Source: Paraspadella gotoi (lineage: Eukaryota; Chaetognatha). Taken from it: a DNA stretch of 64,000 nt. The notes below the pieces were generated by a model that made no database searches, was not told the DNA's origin, and worked only from the letters and a program-made list of their open reading frames with translations. How positions within the stretch are numbered: position 1 is the stretch's first letter; every line of letters begins with the position of its first letter. Location of the stretch: NCBI GenBank assembly GCA_051294375.1, contig CM119269.1, positions 3,792,069 to 3,856,068 of the forward strand, in the 5' to 3' direction. Positions 34,167 through 47,900 of this stretch are shown here, one piece after another. The position numbers and the translations under genes are program-made.

Positions 34167-37100
34167 TGTACAGCCGAAGATACGCTCATCAGCCCGCTCA
34201 TCGCGAAGCGCCGGTGTTTACGGTTACCGAAGCGCTACCAAACCTGACTGCGAAATAAAAAAGTGGTAAATCCTTGACTCGAACGCGCGTGTTTCAGTAG
34301 CACCGTTAAACAACCATGAGTAATACAAACGAAAACGGCCTTAAAAAACTGGACTGTCTTCTAGACTCTTTAAAACACTTGCCGCCTAACTGAAAAAAAT
34401 GACACAATGAATTGATCCTTAGAAAAAATTGACACAAGGCAGGGGTACTGAGACATTGGGAGCTAAATATCACTAACTGACTAAACTGACAAAAAATAGA
34501 ATTTCGGTACTAGCTTCGGGCATATATTACTAAACCAAATAACTAAATTATAAGCAAAACAAATATAGGCCTTTTATCGAAATCTAAAGTCGTTATAACT
34601 GACCCCGTGTGGCCGACTTTAACCCGATATTTTTCACTTAGGTCGATGACGCGAAGACGGTTGGCAACTGACCCGGTGGCCGATCTTTGAGCCCGACATA
34701 TTGTTACACCCGCGACTTCCGGAATCAGTAGCCAACTAAAGGAAAGAAGCGTTGGAATATAATGGAGCCCGAATTTTATAAGGATAATTACGGCCACCGC
34801 CGACCATTCGAATTCCAAAAAGGAACCGAAAAGGTAAAGAAAAAAAATAAAAAGGTTGTCGATCTTGTGTAAAGCGATATACACGCTTACCGAAATGCAA
34901 CTTTCCGCCCCCCGCAGGAACGAAAATAGGATCTCGGAAGTTATTTTCGATCCGGCTAAGAACGAAATTCAACCCTTCGGACCTTCAATCGAACATTGGC
35001 GAGGCAAAAAGGTGCCTTTCATGTCACGACAACCTGAGGCGAAATAACACAACATCTCAAATATTCAAGATCTTCCTTACCGCAGGTGGCCGCATCAGAT
35101 GAATCGCCAAGCATATCTTCAGTCATGTCAACAAGCATTCTTCAAGCGTCCCTCTACGATTCTCATGAGGACCCCTTATACGAAAGACCGAATCTTTGAA
35201 AGATCTGCGTATATTCGACTCCTTACCAAAAAAATATTTAGAGACGCACAACCGTACTAACGACACAAAAATACTTAGACTAACTCCTACGGGAAAAAAT
35301 AGTAAATTGAAACAATCGAATTATGTACTAATAATCTTCGCCGCGTCGAATACTTATAGTATCTTCTTCTTCTTGAAATGAACTATCTTGAAATACTTGA
35401 ATACACTGAAAAACAAAAATAATTAACATTCCTTTCTACCTTATGATTCGTAGTAGAGTTGGCAAAAATAAACAAATTAAACATATGACCATAAAAACGA
35501 AATCAATACCTAAACAAAAGACCGAAAATTACGGAAACCTAATAATCTAATCACTCTAAAACGATAAATCAATTCTAAATGCGCTGAAGAAAGTTATTTT
35601 ATTTGGTATTACCCTTACTTTAGCATCCGAATGCCCGAAGCAACGAGATCAAGTAATTTCGGCAAGGCAAAGCAGTATTACTACGGAATGGGGCGAGACC
35701 CTCAAAACCCTGCCAAAAAGTAAGCAAAGCAATAATTATCGATAAACCTTCTCGTCGCTAGGCTCCCTACCATGCTCCCTTGCCTAACTTATTAAGGCGA
35801 GAAAAACACAAAAAGTGGTGCGTACAATATACCAAACGAATACGAAACGATTTACTTGCCATCAAGAGAACCGCGTCGATAAACCGTTCGATAGGCAGTA
35901 CTTAAAGGGTTTTCGGTTAAAGTTGTTCGACGCAGGAGGAGGCCGAAGTCAAACAAACAATTATCGTAACCGATTTTAGAAAAAATATTCGAGTTCCGAC
36001 GAACTTATCCCTAAACCAATCTTGAATGGAATCGGCTATACGTCTAAAGGAAAAGTCGCCCGCCTGAGCGGCGCGCAGGGAGACAGTCTTTGAACAGGGG
36101 GAGACCAGTCAACTCCGAAGGCCTAAATAATTTTTGAATATTTTTGCGATCGACTCGCCGAGACATCCGTCCGTACTAAGAGACATTCGAAAGTCGAAGC
36201 AAAAATTTATAAAAGCTGAAAACGTAAGAGGGCAAATAATGAATAATATTAAAACAATCCAAGAGAGATAATCTATATTATTCTTACCTACTCTAAAATT
36301 GTCGCCATCTTCTCTTGAGCATAACCAAAAATACAAAAGCTAAATAAATACAAAAATGTGAGACAGATCGACGGGCGTTCCTATGCAGTGGAGGTGCCGT
36401 AGCAACACCGCTCCGAAGAGTGGTTTCGTTTACTTCCGATCTTGTTCTGGTCGCCGGAGAACACGCTTTGGCGGAGCGTTGGTTGTTTTGTCCTTCCTCT
36501 CGCTTAACCAAGAGGAAGCCTTACCTTGGCTCAACTTTTCGCCTTTATTACTCCAAATCCGTCATACGAAACCTTGAAAAGAAACTAAATAATACACTTT
36601 TGAAATTCAATGTTGTTAGTAACCTTAATACTAAATAAATCAAAAAAATATCCATTATTCTAATAAACGAAACAAAGTATTTATTTAAAAAATATTTTTT
36701 CTATAAAATTACTAAATTATCATATCGGAAAATTGGATCGTTACCCCCCGCAACGAAACGGAAGAACAACTGATTATTTCGTACAAAAAAAGAAAAAATT
36801 TTTTCGAAAAAATTTTAGCAAAAAAAAAACACTAGTCCCCAAAATACCAAAGGGAGAACTACCGCGTAGTATAATTTGTAATGCTTTGGGGAGAAATTCC
36901 CCCAGCGAAGGAAATCGCAAATTTCCCTCCGAGCGTAAGTTTACGAAGATCTGGGGAAAAGGATGATGGAGAATAACACTTTCTTCGGAGATAATCGAAG
37001 CCGTACGATCGATTGAAAGTGAGGTTAACCTGCTCGAAAACCAAACATACAAATAACTTAAATACCTAAAAATAAATATAACTAAAGCAAATAATGTTAA

Positions 37101-38237
37101 AAAGCTAAATTAAATACTTAAACATTAAGAAAAAACCGTTAAAAACACAGCCAATCAAACCCGGAATGTCCGCCGTACCAAAGGTTCCTCTACGCTCGAC
37201 GCCGCCTTCGAGAATCCAAAGCTTCAACCACGTTAACGTCGTTCACGATCACGAGCGTCCACCTCTGAACCGGAAAGTGCCGTCGCCACGCGAGGCGAAA
37301 CCGGATATTGCGATTGCATTCAACACACGTGGAGGAAATTGGACGGGAAAGATTCGCCGCGTGGGAAAAATGGGTGTAATTTACGCTAGCCATCAGACGA
37401 TGCATTCCGAAAAAATCGTGGCTGGGAAAACCAATTATCGACATGAGTCATATAACGCAATAATTGCGAGAGGAGGGCCGTAACGAAATATAGATGAAAT
37501 ATAGCGTTATCCACCGAAAATATCGCCGAAATAGTGGCAACGCCAACGATAACGAAAATAAAAATTCTAAATACTCTAAAAAGCGGAAAAAAGCCCCAAA
37601 AAATATTAAGCGATTTAAATAAGGTCAAAGACGTTAATACTTGCGCAAGTTAGCTGAGAAGAGGCTGGAACGTGCGCCGACTTTCCGTCGCACGGACAAG
37701 CCTCCCACGACTCCCCGCCAGCCCATGGGCTAACACCCTCATCGACAATGCTCCCTTCGCGTGAACGGACCGTCAACAGCAAAGAACAAAGTGAGACTCC
37801 GTCCAAAGGACGCCCTATGCCGATCAAGTCGACATAGTGACAGAAATACAAAACAGACACAATGAATAAACAAAATAATTGATCAAAAAAAATTTTTGGC
37901 ATTGAAGCGGGCACCCCCATAAAAAAGGTTAGCTAAGTTGCCAGAAATAGAGAATCCGCCCGGGTGAACCGACTAAAAGAAAATGATTAGAAAATAACAA
38001 TTTTACCCGCAGTTTCTTCAGAGAACCGAATCCGTATTTCGGGAGTCCCAACCCATACCCCGCCACATGAGAATCCAGCTTATTCAGGCTGAATTTGAAT
38101 AAACAGAAAATAGGAAGTAAACGAAAAATAACTATTTGATCAGAATAAAATAGTAAATATCCCGAAAGACGAGCTATTTCAGCTCCACAGAAAAGAGAAC
38201 TAGCCTTTGGAGAAAGAGGCTATTGAGCGCCATCGGT

Positions 38238-38460
38238 ACGAGCAACGGCGGCAGCGAACAACTGACCGGCGCTAGCTCTCTTCCACACGACAGTTGTACA
38301 TTCAAAGTCATGATGTTTATTGAAAGACGAAACAGTGAGTACAGAGGACCAGATAGTCAATATAGTACGAGATGGTAAATACAATAGCCGTAATAATTCA
38401 AATTCTTCTGTCTGGACTCAATAAACAGGCTTCGAAGTTGATGTCGTACGATCGGTCACG
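38238..38460 (+). repeat. 230-bp direct repeat, second copy
   Basis: Matches 33933-34166. It lies directly against satellite sequence at its right end, so the junction is either an assembly join or an insertion edge. Confidence 0.85.
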
Positions 38461-38477
38461 GCTGATCTCTCTCTTTT

Positions 38478-38875
38478 TACACCACATCTCTTTTAAAGGG
38501 AAATACACTCTCACTTCCCTAACGCCCATCTTTACCGGAAGTACTCTCTCTCACACCCGGACGGCCTGCTTTTGAAGCGAAATACACTCTCACTTCCGCC
38601 ACGCCTCTTCCTAAAGGTATTACATTCTCCTTCTTGCAACGCTTATCTTTATCGACAGTACGCTCTCTCCAGCCCCGCTCTTAAAACCAGAAATACTCGC
38701 TTTCACTCTTTCCCCAGACCAACCGAAATTATTAACATTTCAATCGGAAAATTATCTTTAAGTTTAACGTGAGTGATATTTCTGACACAAAATTCGGAGA
38801 TCAACATAATATAGCATCCCCCGGAGAATTTCACGACTCCAACCGCCTGGGGATAAAAATGGCCTCCACATAGTC

Positions 38876-38916
<41 letters not shown>

Positions 38917-39557
38917 CTTTCTAATCTGCCAAGCCATGACGCCCCAGCGCGTACGACCGTCAACCGCCTGCGCCCTCCATCGTTTTCTCGGTCGTCGATC
39001 GGAAGACGAACAAAAGTGCAACGCGAGGCTCGAGAGCGTTCGCGCGTTTGAGGATTATTTCGGTCGTCGTCGTCGTCGTCGTCGTATTCGTCGTCGTCGT
39101 TAAAGATCAGGAGGACGCGGGTGGCCGGGGCGGCGTTCACGTGGTCGTCGTTCGCATAATCGTCCTCATAACGATTTTATGGGTTTTTCATAATTGTCTT
39201 TTCCATTGTTGCGGTCGTCGTCATCGTCGTCGTCGTCGTCATCGTCATCGTCATCGTCGTTGTCGTGATCGTTGATATTCTCGTGGACCCAGTAATCATT
39301 GCTGCTATTGTCTTCGGCACGTTGCGTTGTTGTTGCAGTTGAATGAGCTTGTTCTTAATAAGCAGTATTAAGTTCAATAGTATTAATTAAATGACGCCTC
39401 CAATGCTATTCCTCGTTGTGAGGCTCACGGAGACATATAACCTAATACGTGAGGTGAGGTCGCGAGAAAACAATAAAACGAGATCGTTTTGGTTCACCGC
39501 GCACGCACAGTCTTCAACTGTTAGATCTACAAAAACATTTTTCCCCACCCCCATTTT
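38478..39557. repeat. Satellite-edge duplication, copy 2 (matches 31830-32953)
   Basis: Starts inside a satellite unit with the right-edge divergent units and continues through the CpG-rich DNA. It includes a (CT)n run (38878-38913) and (CGT)n arrays at 39060-39103 and 39207-39262. After 39557 the sequence goes on into different DNA than copy 1. Confidence 0.9.
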
Positions 39558-39720
39558 GTTTTTTACCACTTGTCTTAGGAGTGCTATAGCTCTTGAATGG
39601 CTGGACCGATTTTCTTTTCCCTTACACATATGGATTCCTTTTTTAAAATCTACATTTAACATTTCAATTTTTTTCAAAATAGATGCATAAAACGCGCGCA
39701 ATTTAAGATTTAAAAGTGTC
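39558..39720. other. Possible transposon remnant
   Basis: The wording GCTATAGCTCTTGAATGGCT followed by GGACCGATTTT resembles a phrase often met in repeats of invertebrate genomes. No ends or coding parts were found, so the class is open. Confidence 0.25.
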
Positions 39721-39997
39721 CTTTGCCTTTGCCCGACGACAATTTAACAGAGCCTCCGTGTTTTTAGCTTTTGGATAAATTTTAAAATCGTTTTTATTTT
39801 TATGATTTCTAAGAGTTACTTCAATAATATTTTATTTCGAAAAAAAAATATTTTTATGTTGTTATCTTTATCTTCTTCCTTCGACGTCGATTCCCAGTTT
39901 AGAAGCGGCGTTTATGTCACAGACGCCATTAACGCCACCTCACGTTATGGCGAGAGATTATGACAGCGTCTTATCTCTATCATTGCCGAGAAATAAG

Positions 39998-40135
39998 TCT
40001 CCGTCGTCGTCGTCATCACCGTCGTCGTCGTCGTCGTCGTCGTCAACGTCGTTGTAAAATGCGACCTTCGTGACAAACGTCAAAGAGGTGATCGTCGTCG
40101 TCGTCGTTGTCGCTGTCGTCGTCGTTGTCGTTGCC
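39998..40135 (+). repeat. Two (CGT)n arrays
   Basis: CGT units at 39998-40045 and 40093-40133, separated by unique sequence. The frames read Asp/Thr/Val-rich. Confidence 0.85.
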
Positions 40136-42225
<2,090 letters not shown>

Positions 42226-42260
<35 letters not shown>

Positions 42261-42350
42261 NNNNNNNNNNNNNNNNNNNNNNNNNGCTCTCTTCTCTCTC
42301 TCTCTCTCTCGCTCCTCTCTCTCTCTCTCTCTCTCTCTCCTCTCTCAGTC
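42226..42350. repeat. (CT)n microsatellite broken by a 25-N gap
   Basis: CT runs lie on both sides of N at 42261-42285, so the assembly probably broke within one long array. Confidence 0.9.
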
Positions 42351-42594
42351 TTCGTCTCTCTGCTCTATCTCGCTCGCTCTTCTTTTCTCACTTCATCTCT
42401 TAATCTTCGCCATCCTCACTTCATAATCAGTGCTACAACGTCACTGGAGAATCTGCTGTCCTCATTTAACGCAATTCACAAACAAAAAAACAACAACGAC
42501 AAGAGCCGGACTTGTCTCCCATCACGTTTGCTTCACCTCACGGCCTTTCCCGTCATTCAATGAGAGAACCGGCAGACTCTGGGATGGATGATTA

Positions 42595-43028
42595 AGTTGT
42601 GCCTCCACCGCCGCCCCGCTTCCCTGCCCCCGACCCGTCCCCCACCTCCGTCAGCCGCCTCAGCAGCCTCCGCCGTCTCCAGTCGTGCGCGAAAAGGGGG
42701 GTCAACTCCCACTTCCGTGTAATTTTATTTTTTTTTCGCTCTCTGCCTTCCAGACTCGCGCCGTGAATTTTTTTCGGGTGCATCTCCTCCGTTTCTCGAT
42801 TCGCCCAGTTGGGGTGACCTTTTATAAAAACGAGACTTGGCCTCTTGATGGAATTTCGTCCAAAGAGTTCGCCTACTGAAAGTTCGCGTGGAAAAAAAAA
42901 ACGGGAGACTGAATTTGAAATGAAGGACATTCTCGGATTACGCCCATGCCATGTTTGGCTTCGCCATGTATCCTCAGCGAGTTTATAACGCCACGCATCG
43001 CATAGCTGCTACGCTGAGCCACAAACAG
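42595..43028 (+). CDS. Candidate first exon, unknown protein (left arm, indel-damaged)
   Basis: CpG-rich DNA with CCGCC runs precedes an ATG at 42920, and the segment ends at ACAAACAG followed by GTAAGT at 43029, a near-perfect donor. In one frame the last part reads QRVYNATHRIAATLSHK. The frame from the ATG is broken here but is continuous in the right arm, where the same exon is 49640-49743 on the minus strand. No family recognised. The coding strand points toward the palindrome centre. Confidence 0.3.
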
Positions 43029-43029
43029 G

Positions 43030-44185
43030 TAAGTCTAGTTGCGAAGCTGCGCCACGTAAAAGTTTGCCAGACGGTACACCGAAAGTGATTTGAGGATATA
43101 AGATATCCGAGCCTCTTTTTTGATTTTCAATCACTTGCTTTAGTATTACGCACTAGTTATTTCGTTCTTCTTCTATGACATTAATTATAGTCAATTTTTG
43201 AATTCATTTGATGCCATTGACTTTATGAGTGGCTGTGGCCCTTGAATCGTTCAGTATTCATATTGACACTGAAATCACGTGTTCAATTTGAATCACACGA
43301 TCGTCATTGAGTCAGTGCTCACCGCCTTATGGACGTGATATCTATCAATCGCAGATTGTTGCCCTTTATTTAGGACAGAATCTTTTTTATTGTCGCGTTC
43401 TTGTTTGAGTCGTATATTTCTCAGAAGTAGAAAAAAGATTTAACCATGAGGACGTCATGAAATTGCTAGTATTTTTATATATACAATTAAACAATGTATA
43501 ATTATACATTGAACATTGAAAAATGATGACGTGATAGAAGCAACGTCTCGATGATATGCTATACTCAGTAACATCTCTATAAAGTGGCACAATGAAATGC
43601 TACCAGAGACGTCGATGGCGAAATGGCACCAAAAAATTTATAGACGGCAAATATTCTTGTCGAGGTTTCTCGGTCCGAGATGATAAGGCCGGAATAATAT
43701 CTGGAGACTAATGGAAGGCTGCTTTTTCACTTGTCAAGGCGAATCCCAGAAGATACATTTGCAGAAATACATTCCTAACACTCTTTGCTTCTTGACCATT
43801 TTCGTAGTATTTATGATTAATCAATAATCATATTAAAACTTAAAGTCTGTTCAATTAAGTTTTTATCCTATTAAATTACATCGTTACTTCGTGCAATTTT
43901 AATATCTTGAGTCGGAATGATTACATTTTTTATTATTTAATAGTAAGTAGTGTAATAGTTAATCAATAGTTTTTTTCATTCCTTTATATATATGTACGGA
44001 CAGTCCGTCGGACACAAAACGAATGTTAGTAATCCTTCGATGTCAAAAATATGATTTCAGAATGATTTTTTTTCTCCTGGTTCATAAGAATTTTAGAAAT
44101 TCAAACTCAGAACTGCAGACAGCGCGCCGTTGGTGTAGAATAGCCAGCCATTCAGGCCAGACGAGTATCCATTGCATAAAAATGA
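43030..44185. other. Left-arm unique DNA, presumed intron
   Basis: AT-rich sequence without recognised exons, mirrored at about 48520-49635. Confidence 0.45.
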
Positions 44186-44189
44186 ACGA

Positions 44190-44670
44190 GAAAAATGGGG
44201 GAAAAAAAGGAAAAAGGGAGAAGGGAAAAAAGGGGGAAAATGAAGAAAAATGGAAAAAATGGAGAAATAAAAGGGGCAAAAAGGGGAAAAAATGGGGAAA
44301 ATATTTGAAAAAATGGGGAAGGGAAAAGGAAAAAAATGGGAAGGGGAGAGATATGGGGGAAAAAGGGAAAAAATAAGTAAAAATGGGGGGGAAAATGGGG
44401 GGGAAAAAGGAAAAAAATGGGGAAAAAAGAAAAAATGTGGAAAGGGGAAAAAAGGGGAGAGGAGAGATATGGGGGAAAAAAGGAAAATGGGGAAAAAGGG
44501 AAAAAAAGGAAAAAATGGGGAAAAAAGGAAAAGAGGGAAAAAAGGGGAAGGAGAAGATTGGGGAAAAAAGAAAAAATGGGAAAAATGGGGAGGAAAGGAA
44601 AAGGGAAAAAAAAAAAATGGGGAAGAAAGGAAAAAGAAGGAAAAAAAGGGAAGGGAGAGAAATGGAAGGA
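44190..44670 (+). repeat. Purine tract of phased A-runs and G-runs (left arm)
   Basis: About 480 bases are almost only A and G with occasional T, built from GGGGAAAAAA and AAAATGGGG words. A-runs recur about every 9-11 bases. Long Lys/Gly frames here come from composition. Mirrored at 48030-48515. Confidence 0.9.
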
Positions 44671-44823
44671 TCCATCGGACTCAAGAGAATTTAAGGTCAT
44701 AAAGGACAAGATTAACAGCGAGAGCGCAGTCATCACCAATGCGTGGCGCGTGGAAAGAATGGTGGGCGAGATAGAGACAGAGGCGAAATGAGAGGGAAAG
44801 GGAGAGAGAGAGAAGAGGGGGAG

Positions 44824-44865
<42 letters not shown>

Positions 44866-45179
44866 CGAGGAGAGAGAGAAAGGGAGGAATAACCCAGACT
44901 CAACCGAATAGAGGAGAGTGAAAAAGAGAGTTATGTGTCAATGACAGAATGAGAAGAAATTTAACGCGGATTTGAAACATAATAAAATAGAAGAAGGAAA
45001 GAAGTTAAAGAATGTTTCTTCATCGTTAATGGGATGGAAGGAAATTTGAGAGGAGAGACGAAACTTCGAAGCCCAAAGCGTAGTGTAACGAGAGAAGACT
45101 CGTTTTAGTATATATATTATGATTATGATTTAGATAAAAAAGAAGAATGAGAAAAAGAATAGAAAGAATGATAAGAAAG

Positions 45180-45186
45180 AAAGAAT

Positions 45187-45221
<35 letters not shown>

Positions 45222-45222
45222 A

Positions 45223-45267
<45 letters not shown>

Positions 45268-45312
45268 ACAGAAAGAAAAGAAGAAAGAAAGAAAGAACGA
45301 AAGAAAGAACGA

Positions 45313-45348
<36 letters not shown>

Positions 45349-45390
45349 AGATAAGAAAGAAAGAAAGAAAGAAAGAAAAAGAAAGAAAAG
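45180..45390. repeat. (GAAA)n array (left arm)
   Basis: About 210 bases of GAAA with AAC and AG interruptions. The right-arm equivalent (47455-47580) is shorter and more regular. Confidence 0.9.
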
Positions 45391-46394
45391 ACAAGAAGAG
45401 AGGACGACAGAGAAAGGATCTCCTAGTGGGTTATCATCCGCGTTTTTGGCCTTTCCATTCACATCGAATGGGCAAAGATTTTTCACTGTCAAAAGCTACA
45501 AAAGCTCAGGAAATCGAAAGCCACTTTCCCCTACAGAAATTCTGAAAGGCCGAACATAATCGAACTGTCCGCGCGTAGTGAGATTGTGAACGCGTTTAAT
45601 TGATGGAGCGAGTTGATTCCTGATACCAAGTTAAAACTTTAGAGCAATATTCCGAATTATTTTATGAAAATTTAAAGGTTCAAATTTAAATTATATGTTA
45701 TATGAATTTACTCCCTGTTCGGAAACATCGACCACCTGAGTAGCTACGAGTCGAGGAGGGAGAAAAAAAATCTCGGATTCGCGCGAAAAAGGGATGATAA
45801 ATGATCTTTGGCCACGCCCCCTTTTTCCGCCCCTTTTCTGCCCCCCTACCTCCGCCCACTCTTTCTTTTCTTCAATTTTTAACACCTTTCAGATGAACCT
45901 CCGACACATCGACCACTCCCTTCTGAGAAAAATCAAAAGGAGGTCGTTTGAATCAATTCTTTTCACAATCATTATGGATATTTTTTTAGTTGTGTTTGGA
46001 CAAGGGAAAACTGATCTGCGATTTAATGTTTAAGACGTCGTCTGTGTCGACACTGAAATGATAGCGAAAAAAAAAGGTTTTTAGATTTAAAAAAAAAAGA
46101 AATAAAAAAGAAAAAAAAATAATTGAAATTTGCGAAGGAGATGAAAAATTGAGAAGCGGGTTCGTGACAAACGGGACGTTAGTACCCTTAACGGTCGAAA
46201 AAAATCACGTGAGAGAGAGATGAGAGAGAGAGAGAGAGAGTGAGAGAGAGAGAGAGAGAGAGAAGAGAAGAATAGTAAAACGAGAGGAATTAGAGAGGAA
46301 GAGACAGAACGAGTGGGGTAGAGAGAAAAAGACATAGTGGGACATGGCTAAAGAGATAGTGAGATAGTGAGAGATGAGAGATAGTGAGAGATGA

Positions 46395-46456
46395 CTAGAG
46401 ACAGAGAGAAAGAAGAGAGACAAAGAAAGAGAGAGAGAGAGAAGAGATGAGATGAG
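46395..46456. other. 62-bp spacer at the palindrome centre
   Basis: GA-rich sequence, not symmetrical itself. It starts after GAGAGATGA at 46394 and ends before TCATCTCTC at 46457. Confidence 0.85.
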
Positions 46457-46589
46457 TCATCTCTCACTATCTCTCATCTCTCACTATCTCACTATCTCTT
46501 TAGCCATGTCCCACTATGTCTTTTTCTCTCTACCCACTCGTTCTGTCTCTTCCTCTCTAATTCTCTCGTTTTACTATTCTTCTCTTCTC

Positions 46590-46622
<33 letters not shown>

Positions 46623-47474
46623 TCTCATCTCTCTCTCACGTGATTTTTTTCGACCGTTAAGGGTACTAACGTCCCGTTTGTCACGAACCCGCTTCTCAAT
46701 TTCATCTCCTTCGCAAATTTCAATTAATTTTTTTTTCTTTTTTATTTCTTTTTTTTTAAATCTAAAAACCTTTTTTTTTCGCTATCATTTCAGTGTCGAC
46801 ACAGACGACGTCCTTAACATTAATCGCAGATCAGTTTTCCTTGTCCAAACACAACTAAAAAATATCCATAATGATTGTGAAAAGAATTGATTCAAACGAC
46901 CTCCTTTGATTTTTCTCAAGAAGGAGAGTGGTCGATGTGTCGGAGGTTCATCTGAAAGGTGTTAAAATTGAAGAAAAGAAAGAGTGGGCGGAGGTAGGGG
47001 GGCGGAAAAGGGGCGGAAAAGGGGGCGTGGCCAAGGATCATTTATCATCCCTTTTTCGCGCGAATCCGAGATTTTTTTTCTCCCCTCGACTCGTAGCTAC
47101 TCAGGTGGTCGATGTTTCCGAACAGGGAGTAAAATTCATATAAACATATAATTTAAATTTGACCTTTAAATTTTCATAAAATAATTTCGGAATATTGCTC
47201 TAAATTTTAACTTGGTATCGGAATCAACTCGCTCCATCAAATTAAACGCGTTCACAATCTCACACGCGCGGACAGTTCGATTATGTTCGGCCCTTCAGAA
47301 TTTCTGTAGCGGGAAAGTGGCTTCGATTTCCTGAGCTTTTGTAGCTTTTGACAGTGAAAAATCTCTGCCCATTCGATGTGAATGGAAAGGCCAAAACGCG
47401 GATGATAACCCACTAGGAGATCCTTTCTCTGTCGTCTCTCTCTCTCTCACTCTTTTTTTCTTTCTTTCTTTCTC

Positions 47475-47566
<92 letters not shown>

Positions 47567-47846
47567 TTTCTCATTCTTTCTTTTTAATACTTAATCATAA
47601 TCATAATATAATTACTAAAACGAGTCTTCTCTCGTTACACTACGCTTTGGGCTCGAAGTCTCGTCTCTCCTCTCAAATCCCATTAACGATGAGAAACGTT
47701 CTTTACTTCTTCTTCTTCTTCTTCTATTATCATTATTCAAATCCGCGGTTAAATTCTTCTCATTCTGTCATTGACCATAACTCTCTTTTTCACTCTCCTC
47801 TATTCGGTTGAGTCTGGGTTATTCCTCCCTTTCTCTCTCTCTCTCG

Positions 47847-47900
<54 letters not shown>

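Larger units (their letters stand above)
32954..38465. other. Compositionally distinct 5.5-kb island, no gene recognised
   Basis: The island lies between the two copies of the satellite edge. It has no CT/GA, GAAA or CGT arrays, which otherwise occur about every kilobase, and its plus strand is rich in A. It contains a 230-bp direct repeat (33933-34166 and 38238-38460). Several stop-free segments of 30-100 codons have splice-like edges, for example an AG at 34919, an AG at 35081 followed by 38 codons to a TGA, and 35627-35720 before GTAAGC. Sites are on both strands and none shows a known domain. It could be an intron-rich gene, an old retroelement, or a misplaced contig. Confidence 0.5.
42300..46394. 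repeat. Giant inverted repeat, left arm
   Basis: This 4.1-kb arm is the reverse complement of 46457-50340. Landmarks mirrored in order include the CpG-rich Pro-coding patch (42595-42720), the candidate exon (42920-43028), the purine tract (44190-44670), the GA run near 44830, the GAAA array (45180-45390) and the unit ending GAGAGATGA. The arms differ by many one-base indels and by repeat lengths (the GAAA array is clearly longer here). Confidence 0.95.

Noticed and set aside
34917-35047. Synaptotagmin-like C2 end (NEI...EHW)
   Set aside because: Only a few spaced residues agree and the conserved glycine and final WH motif are missing.
33933-38460. LTR retrotransposon with the 230-bp repeats as LTRs
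   Set aside because: The repeats do not start TG or end CA, no primer-binding site or pol domains were seen, and the right copy touches satellite DNA directly.
44082-44791. Overlapping Lys/Gly and Phe/Pro frames of 100-200 codons
   Set aside because: They come from the A/G tract, appear in several frames at once, and repeat on the other arm of the inverted repeat.
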